Origin: Lachnospiraceae bacterium UBA3633
Lineage (GTDB): Bacteria > Bacillota > Clostridia > Lachnospirales > Lachnospiraceae
Length of the DNA stretch: 25,839 nucleotides
NCBI GenBank assembly: GCA_002374095.1
Contig: DFKY01000009.1
Coordinates: forward strand, 1-25,839
Direction: 5' to 3'
A program made the translations under genes and the position numbers. This document shows positions 1 through 7,493 of this stretch, in pieces; position 1 is the first letter of the stretch; each line of letters begins with the position of its first letter. The notes under the pieces were generated by a model that was given only the letters and a program-made list of their open reading frames with translations, searched no databases and was not told the DNA's origin.

Positions 1-77
1 TTGTCTCCGACTACGGCGGCGAAAGATTCTATACTCATAAGCACAACTAAAAAAGTAGCTCCTAGTCTCTTCAACAT
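1..77 (-). CDS. N-terminal start of a secreted protein, cut by the window edge
   Basis: Reading leftwards from an ATG at 77 there are 25 open codons up to the edge. They begin MLKRLGATFLVVLMS and continue IESFAAVVGD. This is a textbook signal peptide: a positive start (K, R), a hydrophobic core, then a small-residue FAA site suited to signal peptidase I. No lipobox cysteine is seen before the cut. The ribosome binding site is weak (AAAG near the ATG). A possible -10 (TATAAT, 127 down to 122) lies about 45 bases upstream. The mature protein lies outside the window, so its function cannot be named. I am fairly sure of the reading frame because of the signal-peptide pattern. Confidence 0.65.
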   Translation of the reverse strand, partial: MLKRLGATFLVVLMSIESFAAVVGD

Positions 78-379
78 CTTTGTGCTTTTTATCATATATT
101 TATATCAACGACCAAAGATTAATTATACTCATTGTGCTTGCACCATCACTTCGAAAATAGGTCGCAAAAACAAGATTTTTTAAGCAAGCACTGGCTTGCT
201 TTCGCCAAGAACTTTGCAAACTCGCACCCTATCGGGTGCTCAAACAGTGCTAAAGTTCTAGGGCTCAAGCTACGCCATCGTTGCAAAAAATCAGTTTTCG
301 CTCCAACTATTTTCTGCCGTGAGGTGCAAGCATTAATATAATAAACTTAATCTTTACCCCTTATGTCTGCCCTAACAAA

Positions 380-412
380 TTCAAAAAATGCTTCTTTTTA
401 GCATTTTTTGAA
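380..412. terminator. 13-bp perfect hairpin, possible terminator
   Basis: TTCAAAAAATGCT (380-392) and AGCATTTTTTGAA (400-412) pair perfectly around a 7-base T-rich loop. The A/T runs lie inside the stem and not after it, so this is not a classic intrinsic terminator. It could be the end of a repeat element. Confidence 0.35.
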
Positions 413-542
413 GAGCGGAGACGATGAAGCGTCAGTGAAATCGCGTCTAGCGGTTCCACGATAGCGTAATCCGTCGACAGCGATGGTACCAACCTCCAAG
501 CAGTTTGAAAAGTTAGGGGGATTTTGGCGGTTTTATAGGGGG

Positions 543-571
543 TTGACAAAGTAGCAGAGATATGCTAATAT
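543..571 (+). promoter_or_regulatory. Sigma-A-type promoter of the first DUF4143 ATPase
   Basis: TTGACA (543-548) is followed after 17 bases by TAATAT (566-571), 35 bases before the ATG at 606. The -35 is a perfect consensus and the spacing is ideal. The -10 overlaps the left arm of the palindrome at 561-594. Confidence 0.7.
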
Positions 572-594
572 GGAATTAACTCCATAATAGCATA
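561..594. promoter_or_regulatory. Palindromic operator over the -10 and transcription start
   Basis: Two 14-base arms (561-574 and 581-594) are inverted copies with one mismatch, around a 6-base centre. The left arm begins TATGCTA and ends TATGGA; the right arm begins TCCATA and ends TAGCATA. The site covers the -10 and the expected start of transcription, where a bound repressor would block the promoter. The regulator is unknown. As RNA the same sequence could also form a 5' leader hairpin. Confidence 0.65.
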
Positions 595-605
595 AAGGTC
601 AGTTT

Positions 606-1832
606 ATGTATATAAATCGTCATATAAAAAAAGCTTTTAAGAAAGCAGAAAAATTTTATCCTGCCATATTGCTAACTGGTTCTAGGCAAGTTGGAAAAAG
701 CACTTTTTTGACACACACATATAAAAAATGTGATTACATTTCATTTGACAAATGGGACAACTTGAGAGACATTAAAAAAAATCCTCAAGAATTCTTATTA
801 AAATTGAAAAAGCAATTGATACTTGATGAGATTCAAAGAATTCAAGATGCTTTCATAGCTATTAAATATATTATTGATGAATATAAAAACAAAGAAAAAA
901 TATTGTATTTACTAACTGGTTCTCAAAAATTTGTACTAATGAAGAATGTTTCCGAAAGTTTAGCCGGTCGACTTGCAATACTTGAAATGTATGGTTTATC
1001 TAGTAGAGAAATATATGAAGATGATAGAAATGATGTTTTTATGCCAAAAAAAGAATATATAGAAAATGCTGTTCCAAAATTCAAATATTCGAAAAAAGAA
1101 TTATGGAACAGAATATTAAGAGGTAGTTATCCAGAAATCTATGAAAAGAATGTCAATGATTTACAAATGTTTTATTCTAATATAGTCGAAACATATGTTG
1201 AAAGAGATGTTCACGAATTTTTAAACATCAAAGACACTTATACTTTCAAAAAATTCCTTGTATCAATTGCAGCAAGAAGTGGGCAGTTACTTAATATGTC
1301 AGAAATGGGGAAAGAAATAGGTGTTGACACAAAAACAATAAAAAGCTGGATATCAGTACTTGAGGCATCAAATATTATATACTTACTATATCCATTTTAT
1401 CTTAATGTCAGTAAACGAATAGTGAAGACCCCTAAGGTATATTTTTTAGATACTGGCCTACTTTGCTATCTAACTGACTGGAAAGATTATAAAACTTTAG
1501 AGTCTGGAGCATATAGTGGCAATATATTTGAAACATTTGTTGTGTCTGAAATTATAAAAAGTTTTGCAAACTCAGGTCTCAAACCTAATATCTATTATTT
1601 CAGAAATGCAAATACAGCGGAGATTGATTTACTATTCTATGAAGACAACACTCTCTATCCAATTGAAATTAAAAAAAGTTCTTCTCCAAATCTAAATGCA
1701 ATTAAATCATTCCATCTACTAAAGAGTTACTATAAAAATGTAAATGTTGGTGAAGGTGGCATAATATGTAGTTCAAATGGACTTAAAAAAATTGATAGCA
1801 GCAATTACTTGATTCCTATTGAATATCTATAG
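606..1832 (+). CDS. AAA-type ATPase with DUF4143 C-terminal domain
   Basis: A 408-residue protein of the ATP-binding family with an AAA_14 N-terminal and a DUF4143 C-terminal domain. Walker A is GSRQVGKS at residues 25-32 and Walker B is LILDEIQ at 71-77. LTGSQKF and ESLAGRL follow in the expected places. Near the C-terminus AEIDLLF and then YPIEIKKS give the E-x-D ... E-x-K spacing of a PD-(D/E)XK nuclease-like fold, known for this family. The role of these proteins is poorly defined; they are common in accessory DNA. AAAGG lies 7 bases before the ATG. A close relative is encoded at 4210-5463 on the other strand. The gene stands alone behind its own operator-bearing promoter. Confidence 0.9.
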   Translation: MYINRHIKKAFKKAEKFYPAILLTGSRQVGKSTFLTHTYKKCDYISFDKWDNLRDIKKNPQEFLLKLKKQLILDEIQRIQDAFIAIKYIIDEYKNKEKILYLLTGSQKFVLMKNVSESLAGRLAILEMYGLSSREIYEDDRNDVFMPKKEYIENAVPKFKYSKKELWNRILRGSYPEIYEKNVNDLQMFYSNIVETYVERDVHEFLNIKDTYTFKKFLVSIAARSGQLLNMSEMGKEIGVDTKTIKSWISVLEASNIIYLLYPFYLNVSKRIVKTPKVYFLDTGLLCYLTDWKDYKTLESGAYSGNIFETFVVSEIIKSFANSGLKPNIYYFRNANTAEIDLLFYEDNTLYPIEIKKSSSPNLNAIKSFHLLKSYYKNVNVGEGGIICSSNGLKKIDSSNYLIPIEYL

Positions 1833-1900
1833 TACTTGCCAAAAACGAATACGCAAAAGTGATAATAAATTATTTTGTTGTAATATTATAATCACTAAAT

Positions 1901-2212
1901 GTGCTCAACTTTATAAAAAACATTCTTTTAAATGATAGTATTTCAAATTATTATAATAAAGGCTGGTATGCAGAGGCTTTATATTCTCTTGCATGCCTTG
2001 ATTACATCTCAAAGTTAAATAATATACCACTTGCAAAAGAATATAATGCTTATCGCAATAAAAAATTGAAAAAAACAATATTCCCTCGAGACACTATTCT
2101 CATATCCAAACTAACCAAAAATGAAAATGAAAAAAACAATATCATTAAACGAGCAATTCCAGAATTCTTAAAGTATAACATAATCGAGACCAATATTAAT
2201 AATGTTCAATAA
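1901..2212 (+). CDS. Small protein found next to DUF6036-like nucleotidyltransferases
   Basis: A 103-residue protein starting at a GTG, with no clear ribosome binding site. The stretch GWYAEALYSLACLDYIS followed by KLKKTIFPRD recalls the short proteins that commonly precede AbiEii/DUF6036-type nucleotidyltransferase genes in Firmicutes. I recognise this from memory of the family and from the neighbour that overlaps it by 11 bases. It may be the antitoxin or partner half of a toxin-antitoxin-like pair. An inverted repeat AGTGAT (1858-1863) / ATCACT (1891-1896) lies just upstream and could be an operator or the end of the previous transcript. Function is unproven; the partner gene is broken. 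Confidence 0.6.
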   Translation: MLNFIKNILLNDSISNYYNKGWYAEALYSLACLDYISKLNNIPLAKEYNAYRNKKLKKTIFPRDTILISKLTKNENEKNNIIKRAIPEFLKYNIIETNINNVQ

Positions 2213-2396
2213 AATTGATAAAATAAAATTAGACAACTATTTTAATGAACTAGCTAAAATTTACAAGAGAAAATCTCACGGATACATATTTGAATTTATA
2301 TTAGTCGGTGGCGCATCAATACTCATCAATTACGACTTTAGAGATATTACCAACGACATTGATGCAGATTTTTTGCCATCAGCCGATATAAAATAA
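2202..2396 (+). pseudogene. Truncated nucleotidyltransferase (AbiEii/DUF6036-like N-terminus)
   Basis: Only 64 codons remain. LVGGASILIN and then TNDIDAD match the start of the nucleotidyltransferase fold (GG-x-S helix, then the D-x-D metal site) of AbiEii/DUF6036-type proteins, which are usually about three times longer. The frame stops at 2394-2396, just after the metal-binding aspartates, and the convergent nucleotidase gene ends 13 bases later. The rest of the gene is missing, not merely frameshifted, so this is a deletion remnant. It overlaps the preceding gene by 11 bases, as expected for a coupled pair. Confidence 0.7.
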
Positions 2397-2408
2397 TCAT
2401 CATTATTT
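2391..2408. terminator. Weak hairpin between convergent genes
   Basis: AAATAAT (2391-2397) and ATTATTT (2402-2408) form a 7-bp all-A/T stem around CATC, between the nucleotidyltransferase remnant and the 3' end of the nucleotidase gene. It could serve as a weak two-way terminator. Confidence 0.3.
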
Positions 2409-2409
2409 G

Positions 2410-4125
2410 TCATTTGATAATAATTCTACCATCTCCATATGGGTCTTTGTACTCATCGGGAATCTCACCACCTAAATTTTCTTTAATATAATCTACGACA
2501 AGCGAATAGTCTTCTGCACTTCCCATCTCAAGGACTTCAGCTCCATTAAATGCTGTATAACCATCTCCATTGTCAAGAGCTGTATAAGAAAGTATCGCAA
2601 GCTTATATTTTTGATTAGGGTCAACAGGAGCACCATTGATCATAAGGTTTTTAATGCGTCTCTCGCCTTCTATACCAGTACATATACCATCATCATCTAC
2701 AATGCATGGGTCAGGGATAGAAGTATCAAGTTCGAAAGACATACCTGATACATGTGGGAAGCCACCACTCTCGGCTGGTGTCACATGACAGCCCCATTCA
2801 AGAGCATCAAGAAGCATAGATCCTGTCACATTGATTACACATACAAGGTTACTAAATGGTTGGACATCTTTTATGTCGCCAATCGTTATATCACCTTTTT
2901 CTATAAAAGTTCTTACACCACCACCATTGATGTAGCCTACGTCAGCACCGGTTCTTACTTTATAAGCATCTGCTACAAGGTCACCAAGGTTTGTCTCCAT
3001 ACGACGCACAATCCTTATAGGGACACCTGCTGAGTCTTTTGCTTCAGGATCACTTATCACAAGATCAAAATTAGAGTGACCTATAACTTCATTTGATAAG
3101 AGCTCAACTTTTTCATTTTTTTCTTTGACAATCTTGCTTACTTCATTGTCATATGTAGGGATATCTTTATCGCCTGCTCGCTTTTCATATGTCAAAAGTT
3201 CATGTTGAATGTCACCTTCTGTAGTGAAAGTAACGATACCAATATTACTAAGCTTTGTCCCTACACCAAGACGGATTACATCGTGACCACCTTTATCTTT
3301 CATCGTGACTTGATCTGTGTCGTGACTATGTCCATCAAGAAATACATCAAAACCACAAGTGTGAGAGATGATATCATTGTAGCGATAAGGCTTAGAAGTT
3401 TCTTTTTCGCCGATATGAGCCACAGCAATGATATAGTTTACACCTTTTGATTTTACTTCATCGATAGTTTCTTGCACTCTACGATATAATTTTTCTCCGT
3501 TGTCACCTTGATAAAAACCATAGATGAAATCACCATTTTCATCTTCAAAATAAATAGGTTTAGATGTAGTAAGGGTATCAGGAGTGTTGATGCCGATAAA
3601 AGCAAAACGGACACCATCAAATTCTTTTATGACATAAGGGTCAAAAATGAGTTTATCATCTTTGGTAAAATTACTAGAGATGTAAGGGACATCAAGAATA
3701 CTTGCATTTTCAAAAAATTGGTCCATACCATAATCAAATTCGTGATTGCCAAAAGTAAGTATGTCATAGTGAGCAGCTTTTATTATCTCCATAAGGTCAG
3801 AACCTTTTGTTAGGCTTGATAGAAATCCACCTTGGAGGACATCACCATTATCTATAAGGAGAGTGTAGTCGCCTTTTTCTTCATATTCCTTTCTTTTTTC
3901 ATATACTCCTGCAAGAGTAAAATTGTCATTGACTCCAGCATGTATGTCGCTTGTGACGATGAGAGTGAGATTGTGAGTAAGAGCAGCTTTTTCTTTTTTA
4001 GTTTCTGCTACATTGGCTGTCTCAAGATTTCTTGTAGAGCAAGAAAGTAGTAGAGTTGCGAAGATAGCAAGAATAGTGAAAAAAATATTTTTTATAAATA
4101 GCTTTTTTTCTAAATAATTATTCAT
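2410..4125 (-). CDS. Lipoprotein 5'-nucleotidase / 2',3'-cyclic phosphodiesterase (UshA-like)
   Basis: A 571-residue metallophosphoesterase exported as a lipoprotein: hydrophobic segment 13-28 and lipobox LLSC with Cys29. The N-terminal catalytic domain shows the dimetal motifs in order: TSDIHAG, DNGDVLQG, TFGNHEFDYG, VAHIG and DGHSHD. The C-terminal 5'-nucleotidase domain shows NLGDLVADA, INGGGVR and the nucleotide-stacking region DNGDGYTAF. Family members release phosphate from extracellular nucleotides for salvage. GGAGG sits 7 bases before the ATG. The gene is monocistronic between two accessory genes and is full length. Exact substrate preference cannot be read from sequence. Confidence 0.93.
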   Translation of the reverse strand: MNNYLEKKLFIKNIFFTILAIFATLLLSCSTRNLETANVAETKKEKAALTHNLTLIVTSDIHAGVNDNFTLAGVYEKRKEYEEKGDYTLLIDNGDVLQGGFLSSLTKGSDLMEIIKAAHYDILTFGNHEFDYGMDQFFENASILDVPYISSNFTKDDKLIFDPYVIKEFDGVRFAFIGINTPDTLTTSKPIYFEDENGDFIYGFYQGDNGEKLYRRVQETIDEVKSKGVNYIIAVAHIGEKETSKPYRYNDIISHTCGFDVFLDGHSHDTDQVTMKDKGGHDVIRLGVGTKLSNIGIVTFTTEGDIQHELLTYEKRAGDKDIPTYDNEVSKIVKEKNEKVELLSNEVIGHSNFDLVISDPEAKDSAGVPIRIVRRMETNLGDLVADAYKVRTGADVGYINGGGVRTFIEKGDITIGDIKDVQPFSNLVCVINVTGSMLLDALEWGCHVTPAESGGFPHVSGMSFELDTSIPDPCIVDDDGICTGIEGERRIKNLMINGAPVDPNQKYKLAILSYTALDNGDGYTAFNGAEVLEMGSAEDYSLVVDYIKENLGGEIPDEYKDPYGDGRIIIK

Positions 4126-4209
4126 TTTAAAACCTCCAAATTAGAGTGAGCATAATGTACTTTACATTTAATGTATATATAGGATTGTTTTAGGTTGTTG
4201 GTTTAATCA

Positions 4210-5463
4210 TTATATGAAGCTTGCGGGAAAAGAGAGATTGTTTTTATCTATAGGCATAATGTGGTCGTATTGGCAGATAACCATCCCGTTTCCTTGTCTC
4301 TTTTTTGTGTCATTTATGACATTAAAACTTTTTATAAAAGATTTTGTAGGATTGCTACTTTTTTTTATTTCTATTGGATATAAGGTTCCATTAATTTCAT
4401 ATAAAAGATCAATTTCGTTTTTGCTGTTGTCTCTATAATAATAAAAGTTTCCTAGAGATTTACCATTATTCAAGTGCGATTTGATAATTTCCGAGATAAT
4501 ATAAGTTTCAAATATTGCACCAGCATAAGAGCTTTTCATTAAAACGTCAGCACTAGGATATCTGGTTAGATATGTAGCAAGCCCGGTATCAAGAAAATAA
4601 ACCTTAGGTCTTTTGACAATTCTTTTTATGGTGTTTTCATAATATGGATATAGTAAATAAATGATTCCTGAATTGTAAAGTATAGAAATCCATTCTTTGA
4701 TAGTGGGAATGGATACTTCGACATCATTTGCTATACTATTATAATTTAATTCCTGACCTGTCCTTGCAGCTATATCAATTAGAAAATTATTGAATTTTAT
4801 CTCATCTTTAATTTTTATGAGAGATCTTATATCTCGTTCAATGTATGTTTTTACATATGCAGAAAAGAAAGATTCTTTTTCAATTTTTCTTTCAATGAGT
4901 TCTGGATAGCCACCTAAAAAAATATTTTCAAAAATTTTAATAATAGTATCACATTTACTCTTTTCGTATTTTTGTACATCAACTTTTTCTATATTAAAAA
5001 AGATGTTGTCGTAAGCATAAATTTCTCTTTTTGACAATGGAAGCATATCTTGAATGCCGACTCTACCTGCAAGAGATTCGGTTATGTTTTTCATAGATAA
5101 AAATTTTTGAGAGCCTGTCAGATAGTATATGCCATCACATTTTATGGTAGAATCATTTAAATTCTTAAAACGCAAGTCATCAACAGTCATTTTTATATAC
5201 GGTAGGAGGTTTGGGGCATATTGAAATTCGTCTATAATAAGAGGATATGGATGAGTTTCAAGAAAAAGTTTTGGATCGTTAATTGCAAGACTTCTTTCAT
5301 TTATGTCATCAAGAGATACGAAAGATTTAATTTTCAAATTTTTCATCATATGTTTTAGTATTGTAGTCTTGCCAACTTGTCTTGCCCCAGTAAGCATAAC
5401 GACAGGAAACATTTTGCTTAAGGACAATATTTGATTTTCAATAAAACGGTAAATATAAGCCAT
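4210..5463 (-). CDS. AAA-type ATPase with DUF4143 C-terminal domain (second copy)
   Basis: A 417-residue paralogue of the ATPase at 606-1832. Walker A is GARQVGKT at residues 26-33 and Walker B is LIIDEFQ at 75-81. LTGSQKF and ESLAGRV follow, and the C-terminal nuclease-like motifs are NEIDLLYE and YPIEIKKSS. The two proteins align along their whole length but are clearly diverged, so this is not a recent duplication. AAAGG precedes the ATG. The promoter (TTGACA, 17 bases, TATGCT) and a 29-base palindrome lie immediately upstream. The biological role of the family is not established; genes of this type are scattered through accessory regions and are often present in many copies per genome. 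Confidence 0.9.
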   Translation of the reverse strand: MAYIYRFIENQILSLSKMFPVVMLTGARQVGKTTILKHMMKNLKIKSFVSLDDINERSLAINDPKLFLETHPYPLIIDEFQYAPNLLPYIKMTVDDLRFKNLNDSTIKCDGIYYLTGSQKFLSMKNITESLAGRVGIQDMLPLSKREIYAYDNIFFNIEKVDVQKYEKSKCDTIIKIFENIFLGGYPELIERKIEKESFFSAYVKTYIERDIRSLIKIKDEIKFNNFLIDIAARTGQELNYNSIANDVEVSIPTIKEWISILYNSGIIYLLYPYYENTIKRIVKRPKVYFLDTGLATYLTRYPSADVLMKSSYAGAIFETYIISEIIKSHLNNGKSLGNFYYYRDNSKNEIDLLYEINGTLYPIEIKKSSNPTKSFIKSFNVINDTKKRQGNGMVICQYDHIMPIDKNNLSFPASFI

Positions 5464-5477
5464 ATTTTAACCTTTCA

Positions 5478-5506
5478 ACAAATATAAAGTACAACTTTAT
5501 ATTTGT
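5478..5506. promoter_or_regulatory. Perfect 13-bp palindrome just downstream of the ATPase promoter
   Basis: ACAAATATAAAGT (5478-5490) and ACTTTATATTTGT (5494-5506) are exact inverted copies around ACA. On the minus strand the site begins right after the -10 and covers the transcription start, as the 561-594 palindrome does at the other DUF4143 gene. Arm sequences differ between the two sites. It could be an operator or a 5' leader hairpin. Confidence 0.65.
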
Positions 5507-5507
5507 A

Positions 5508-5536
5508 AGCATAGCACAATACTGACTTTCTGTCAA
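5508..5536 (-). promoter_or_regulatory. Promoter of the second DUF4143 ATPase
   Basis: On the minus strand TTGACA (5536 down to 5531) and TATGCT (5513 down to 5508) are separated by 17 bases. The start codon is at 5463. The -35 is perfect and directly abuts the 32-base tandem repeats. Confidence 0.7.
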
Positions 5537-5614
5537 CGATTATTTGACTTTATTTTAGTAAAAAAACACGATTATTTGACTTTATTTTAGTAAAAAAGCA
5601 CGATTATTTGACTT
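5537..5614. repeat. 32-base tandem repeat, 2.4 copies
   Basis: Units start at 5537, 5569 and 5601 with the shared opening CGATTATTTGACTTTATTTT. The first two units are full (32 bases, differing at one base) and the third stops after 14 bases. They lie in the divergent region between the ATPase -35 box and the transporter gene. They may be binding sites or a slippage product. Two and a half adjoining copies without spacers are not a CRISPR. Confidence 0.8.
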
Positions 5615-5641
5615 AAGAAGCCTCATTTATGAAGTGTAACA

Positions 5642-5659
5642 TTCTACTAAAAAGTAGAA
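5642..5659. promoter_or_regulatory. 7-bp hairpin ahead of the EamA transporter
   Basis: TTCTACT (5642-5648) and AGTAGAA (5653-5659) pair around AAAA, ending 25 bases before the ATG at 5685. It may be an operator or a leader stem; no clear -10/-35 pair was found for the transporter. Confidence 0.3.
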
Positions 5660-5684
5660 AAAAGACAAAAATAGGACTATAATA

Positions 5685-6596
5685 ATGAAGATTATGACAG
5701 ATAAAGAATATCGAATAAATCTTATACTTTACATCATCTCACTTATCATAATGGGGTCAAATGGTATAGTTGCAAGTTTCATTCATCTTAGTAGCCTTGA
5801 GATTATACTTATGAGAACTATTATAGGAAGTGCTGTGATGATTACAGTGAGCATCTTGCATAAAGAAAAATTTTCATGTCTTCATGACAGACATGATGCT
5901 TTGTTTTTGCTTTTGTCAGGACTTACACTTGGTGGTGGATGGATATTTCTTTTTGAGGCATATAGAAGCATAGGAGTAAGTATATCGACACTTCTATATT
6001 ATCTTGGACCGATAATCGCGATGCTTGTATCACCAATTTTCTTTGAAGAGAAACTTACTAAAGTAAAAGTGATAGGAGCTATAATAGTTTTCTTTGGAAT
6101 CATACTTTTAAATGGCAATATAAGTGGTGATATGACTAAGGCGTATGGGATTTTCTGTGGATTTATGGCTGGAGTGTTTTATGCTGTGACAGTTTTACTC
6201 AATAAAAAAGTGAGATATGCTTCGGGTATGGAAAATACAACTTGCCAACTTGTAGCAAGCTTTTTCCTTGTATTTATATTTTTAATGTGTAGAGAGGGAA
6301 TACATATAAAGATAAGTGGAACAGAATGGATACCAGTTCTCTGGATAGGATTACTTAATACTGGACTATCGTGCTTCTTTTATTATTCTACTATCACAAA
6401 ACTTCCTATGTCGACAGTTGCGATACTTTCATATCTTGATCCGGTATCGGCTGTAATTTTGTCAGCGATAATTCTAAAAGAATCTTTAAACTTTGTGCAA
6501 GTGATAGGCGTCATCCTTGTAATAGCAGGAGCAGCCTTCTCTCAGCTTTATCCAATTTTTCAAAGCATACGCTTGGGGAGAAGAAGAAAATTATAA
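5685..6596 (+). CDS. EamA/DMT-family membrane transporter
   Basis: A 303-residue inner-membrane protein with about ten hydrophobic helices arranged as two EamA repeats (roughly residues 12-145 and 155-290). Typical family features are visible: GSNGIVASF in helix 1, and YYLGPIIAMLVSPIFFEEKL at the end of repeat one, mirrored by SYLDPVSAVILSAIILKESL in repeat two. Such proteins export or import metabolites such as amino acids; the substrate cannot be told. AGGA lies 8 bases before the chosen ATG. A second in-frame ATG three codons later is possible. The gene converges on ricT and shares its last six bases with it. Confidence 0.92.
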   Translation: MKIMTDKEYRINLILYIISLIIMGSNGIVASFIHLSSLEIILMRTIIGSAVMITVSILHKEKFSCLHDRHDALFLLLSGLTLGGGWIFLFEAYRSIGVSISTLLYYLGPIIAMLVSPIFFEEKLTKVKVIGAIIVFFGIILLNGNISGDMTKAYGIFCGFMAGVFYAVTVLLNKKVRYASGMENTTCQLVASFFLVFIFLMCREGIHIKISGTEWIPVLWIGLLNTGLSCFFYYSTITKLPMSTVAILSYLDPVSAVILSAIILKESLNFVQVIGVILVIAGAAFSQLYPIFQSIRLGRRRKL

Positions 6597-7493
6597 GTCT
6601 GCTTTTACATCTCTCTTTTCAAGTTCTTCAAGCTTCATAGCTTCTTTTTCTTCTTCGGTTTCTGTAACATAAGTCTTTCGCTTCTTAAACTTTAAATCAG
6701 TTGGGTCGTATTCACGCATTTCTTTTTCACCGTTATTTAGGTTTACTAATACTTTTACTTTTTGTCTCAAGGTATTGATACTTTGAACTGTGCCTTTCAT
6801 GCCGTCATTTGTTGTCACAAAGTCGCTTATCTGTGGCATAGATTCATTAAGCTTTTCATAAGTTTCTTTTTCGTTATTTAGGCAGCACATAAGTCTTCCG
6901 CATGCACCTGAAATCTTCGCAGGGTTTAAGCTTACACCTTGTTCTTTTACATTTTTTATAGAAACGGTTTTAAAATCAAAAAGATATGTAGAGCAGCAAT
7001 AAGGTCTTCCGCATGGACCAAGACCGCCAAGGATTTTAGTCTCATCACGGACACCGACTTGTCTAAGTTCTATACGAATCCTAAAGATAGAAGCGAGATC
7101 TTTTACAAGTTCTCTAAAGTCAATCCTTGATTCTGCAGAAAAGTAGAAGAGAACTTTGCTTGAGTCAAAAGTATACTCACAGTCAAGGAGTTTCATAGGG
7201 AGATTATGCTCTTTGATACGTTCCTTGCATTTTGCGAAAGCATCACCTTCTTTTGCTTTGTTTTTGAGGTGAGTCTCGTGGTCTTTATCTGTTGCCTTTC
7301 GCATGATAGTTTTGAGTGGAGACTTGAGAGTTTTTTCATCGACCATTATGTCTTTTTTAACTACAGATCCATACTCTATACCACGAATAGTCTCAACTAT
7401 GCAGTGGTCACCGACATTTATCTCTTCGTCGTTTGGCTTAAAATAGTATATTTTTCCACTTACTCTAAATCTTATTCCTAAACATTTTTCCAT
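6591..7493 (-). CDS. ricT: PSP1/RicT (YaaT) family regulatory protein
   Basis: A 300-residue PSP1-domain protein. The cysteine clusters CGRPYCCSTY and ACGRLMCCLN match those that hold Fe-S clusters in the RicA-RicF-RicT complex of Bacillus. There the complex controls mRNA maturation with RNase Y and affects sporulation, competence and biofilm formation. A KOW-like segment (GMKGTVQSI) follows, and the tail is charged (EEEKEAMKLEELEKRD). The start overlaps the 3' end of holB by 16 bases. The holB-ricT order is a conserved Firmicute arrangement. Partners RicA and RicF are not in this window. Whether the host sporulates cannot be judged from this gene. Confidence 0.92.
   Translation of the reverse strand: MEKCLGIRFRVSGKIYYFKPNDEEINVGDHCIVETIRGIEYGSVVKKDIMVDEKTLKSPLKTIMRKATDKDHETHLKNKAKEGDAFAKCKERIKEHNLPMKLLDCEYTFDSSKVLFYFSAESRIDFRELVKDLASIFRIRIELRQVGVRDETKILGGLGPCGRPYCCSTYLFDFKTVSIKNVKEQGVSLNPAKISGACGRLMCCLNNEKETYEKLNESMPQISDFVTTNDGMKGTVQSINTLRQKVKVLVNLNNGEKEMREYDPTDLKFKKRKTYVTETEEEKEAMKLEELEKRDVKADL

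Larger units (their letters stand above)
78..605. other. Gene-free stretch rich in inverted repeats
   Basis: I see no convincing gene here. The stretch holds several perfect hairpins. AAGCAAGC (182-189) pairs with GCTTGCTT (194-201). GCACCC (224-229) pairs with GGGTGC (234-239) and is nested inside AGAACTTT (208-215) and AAAGTTCT (252-259). A 13-bp stem joins 380-392 and 400-412. Bases 415-540 are clearly richer in G+C than the surroundings and contain KpnI-like and SalI-like palindromes (GGTACC, GTCGAC). This looks like one or two dispersed intergenic repeats rather than coding sequence. The right end carries the promoter and operator of the ATPase gene that follows. Confidence 0.55.

Noticed and set aside
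1..183. Plus-strand open frame starting at the window edge.
   Set aside because: It is antisense to a clear signal-peptide coding start (77 down to 1) and has no start context.
361..549. Open frame of 62 codons on the minus strand in the gene-free stretch.
   Set aside because: It has no ribosome binding site and no family signal, and it runs through a 13-bp hairpin and a GC-shifted repeat-like block. Better explained as a repeat.
5537..5614. Possible CRISPR array.
   Set aside because: The 32-base units adjoin each other with no spacers, number fewer than three, and no cas gene is near.
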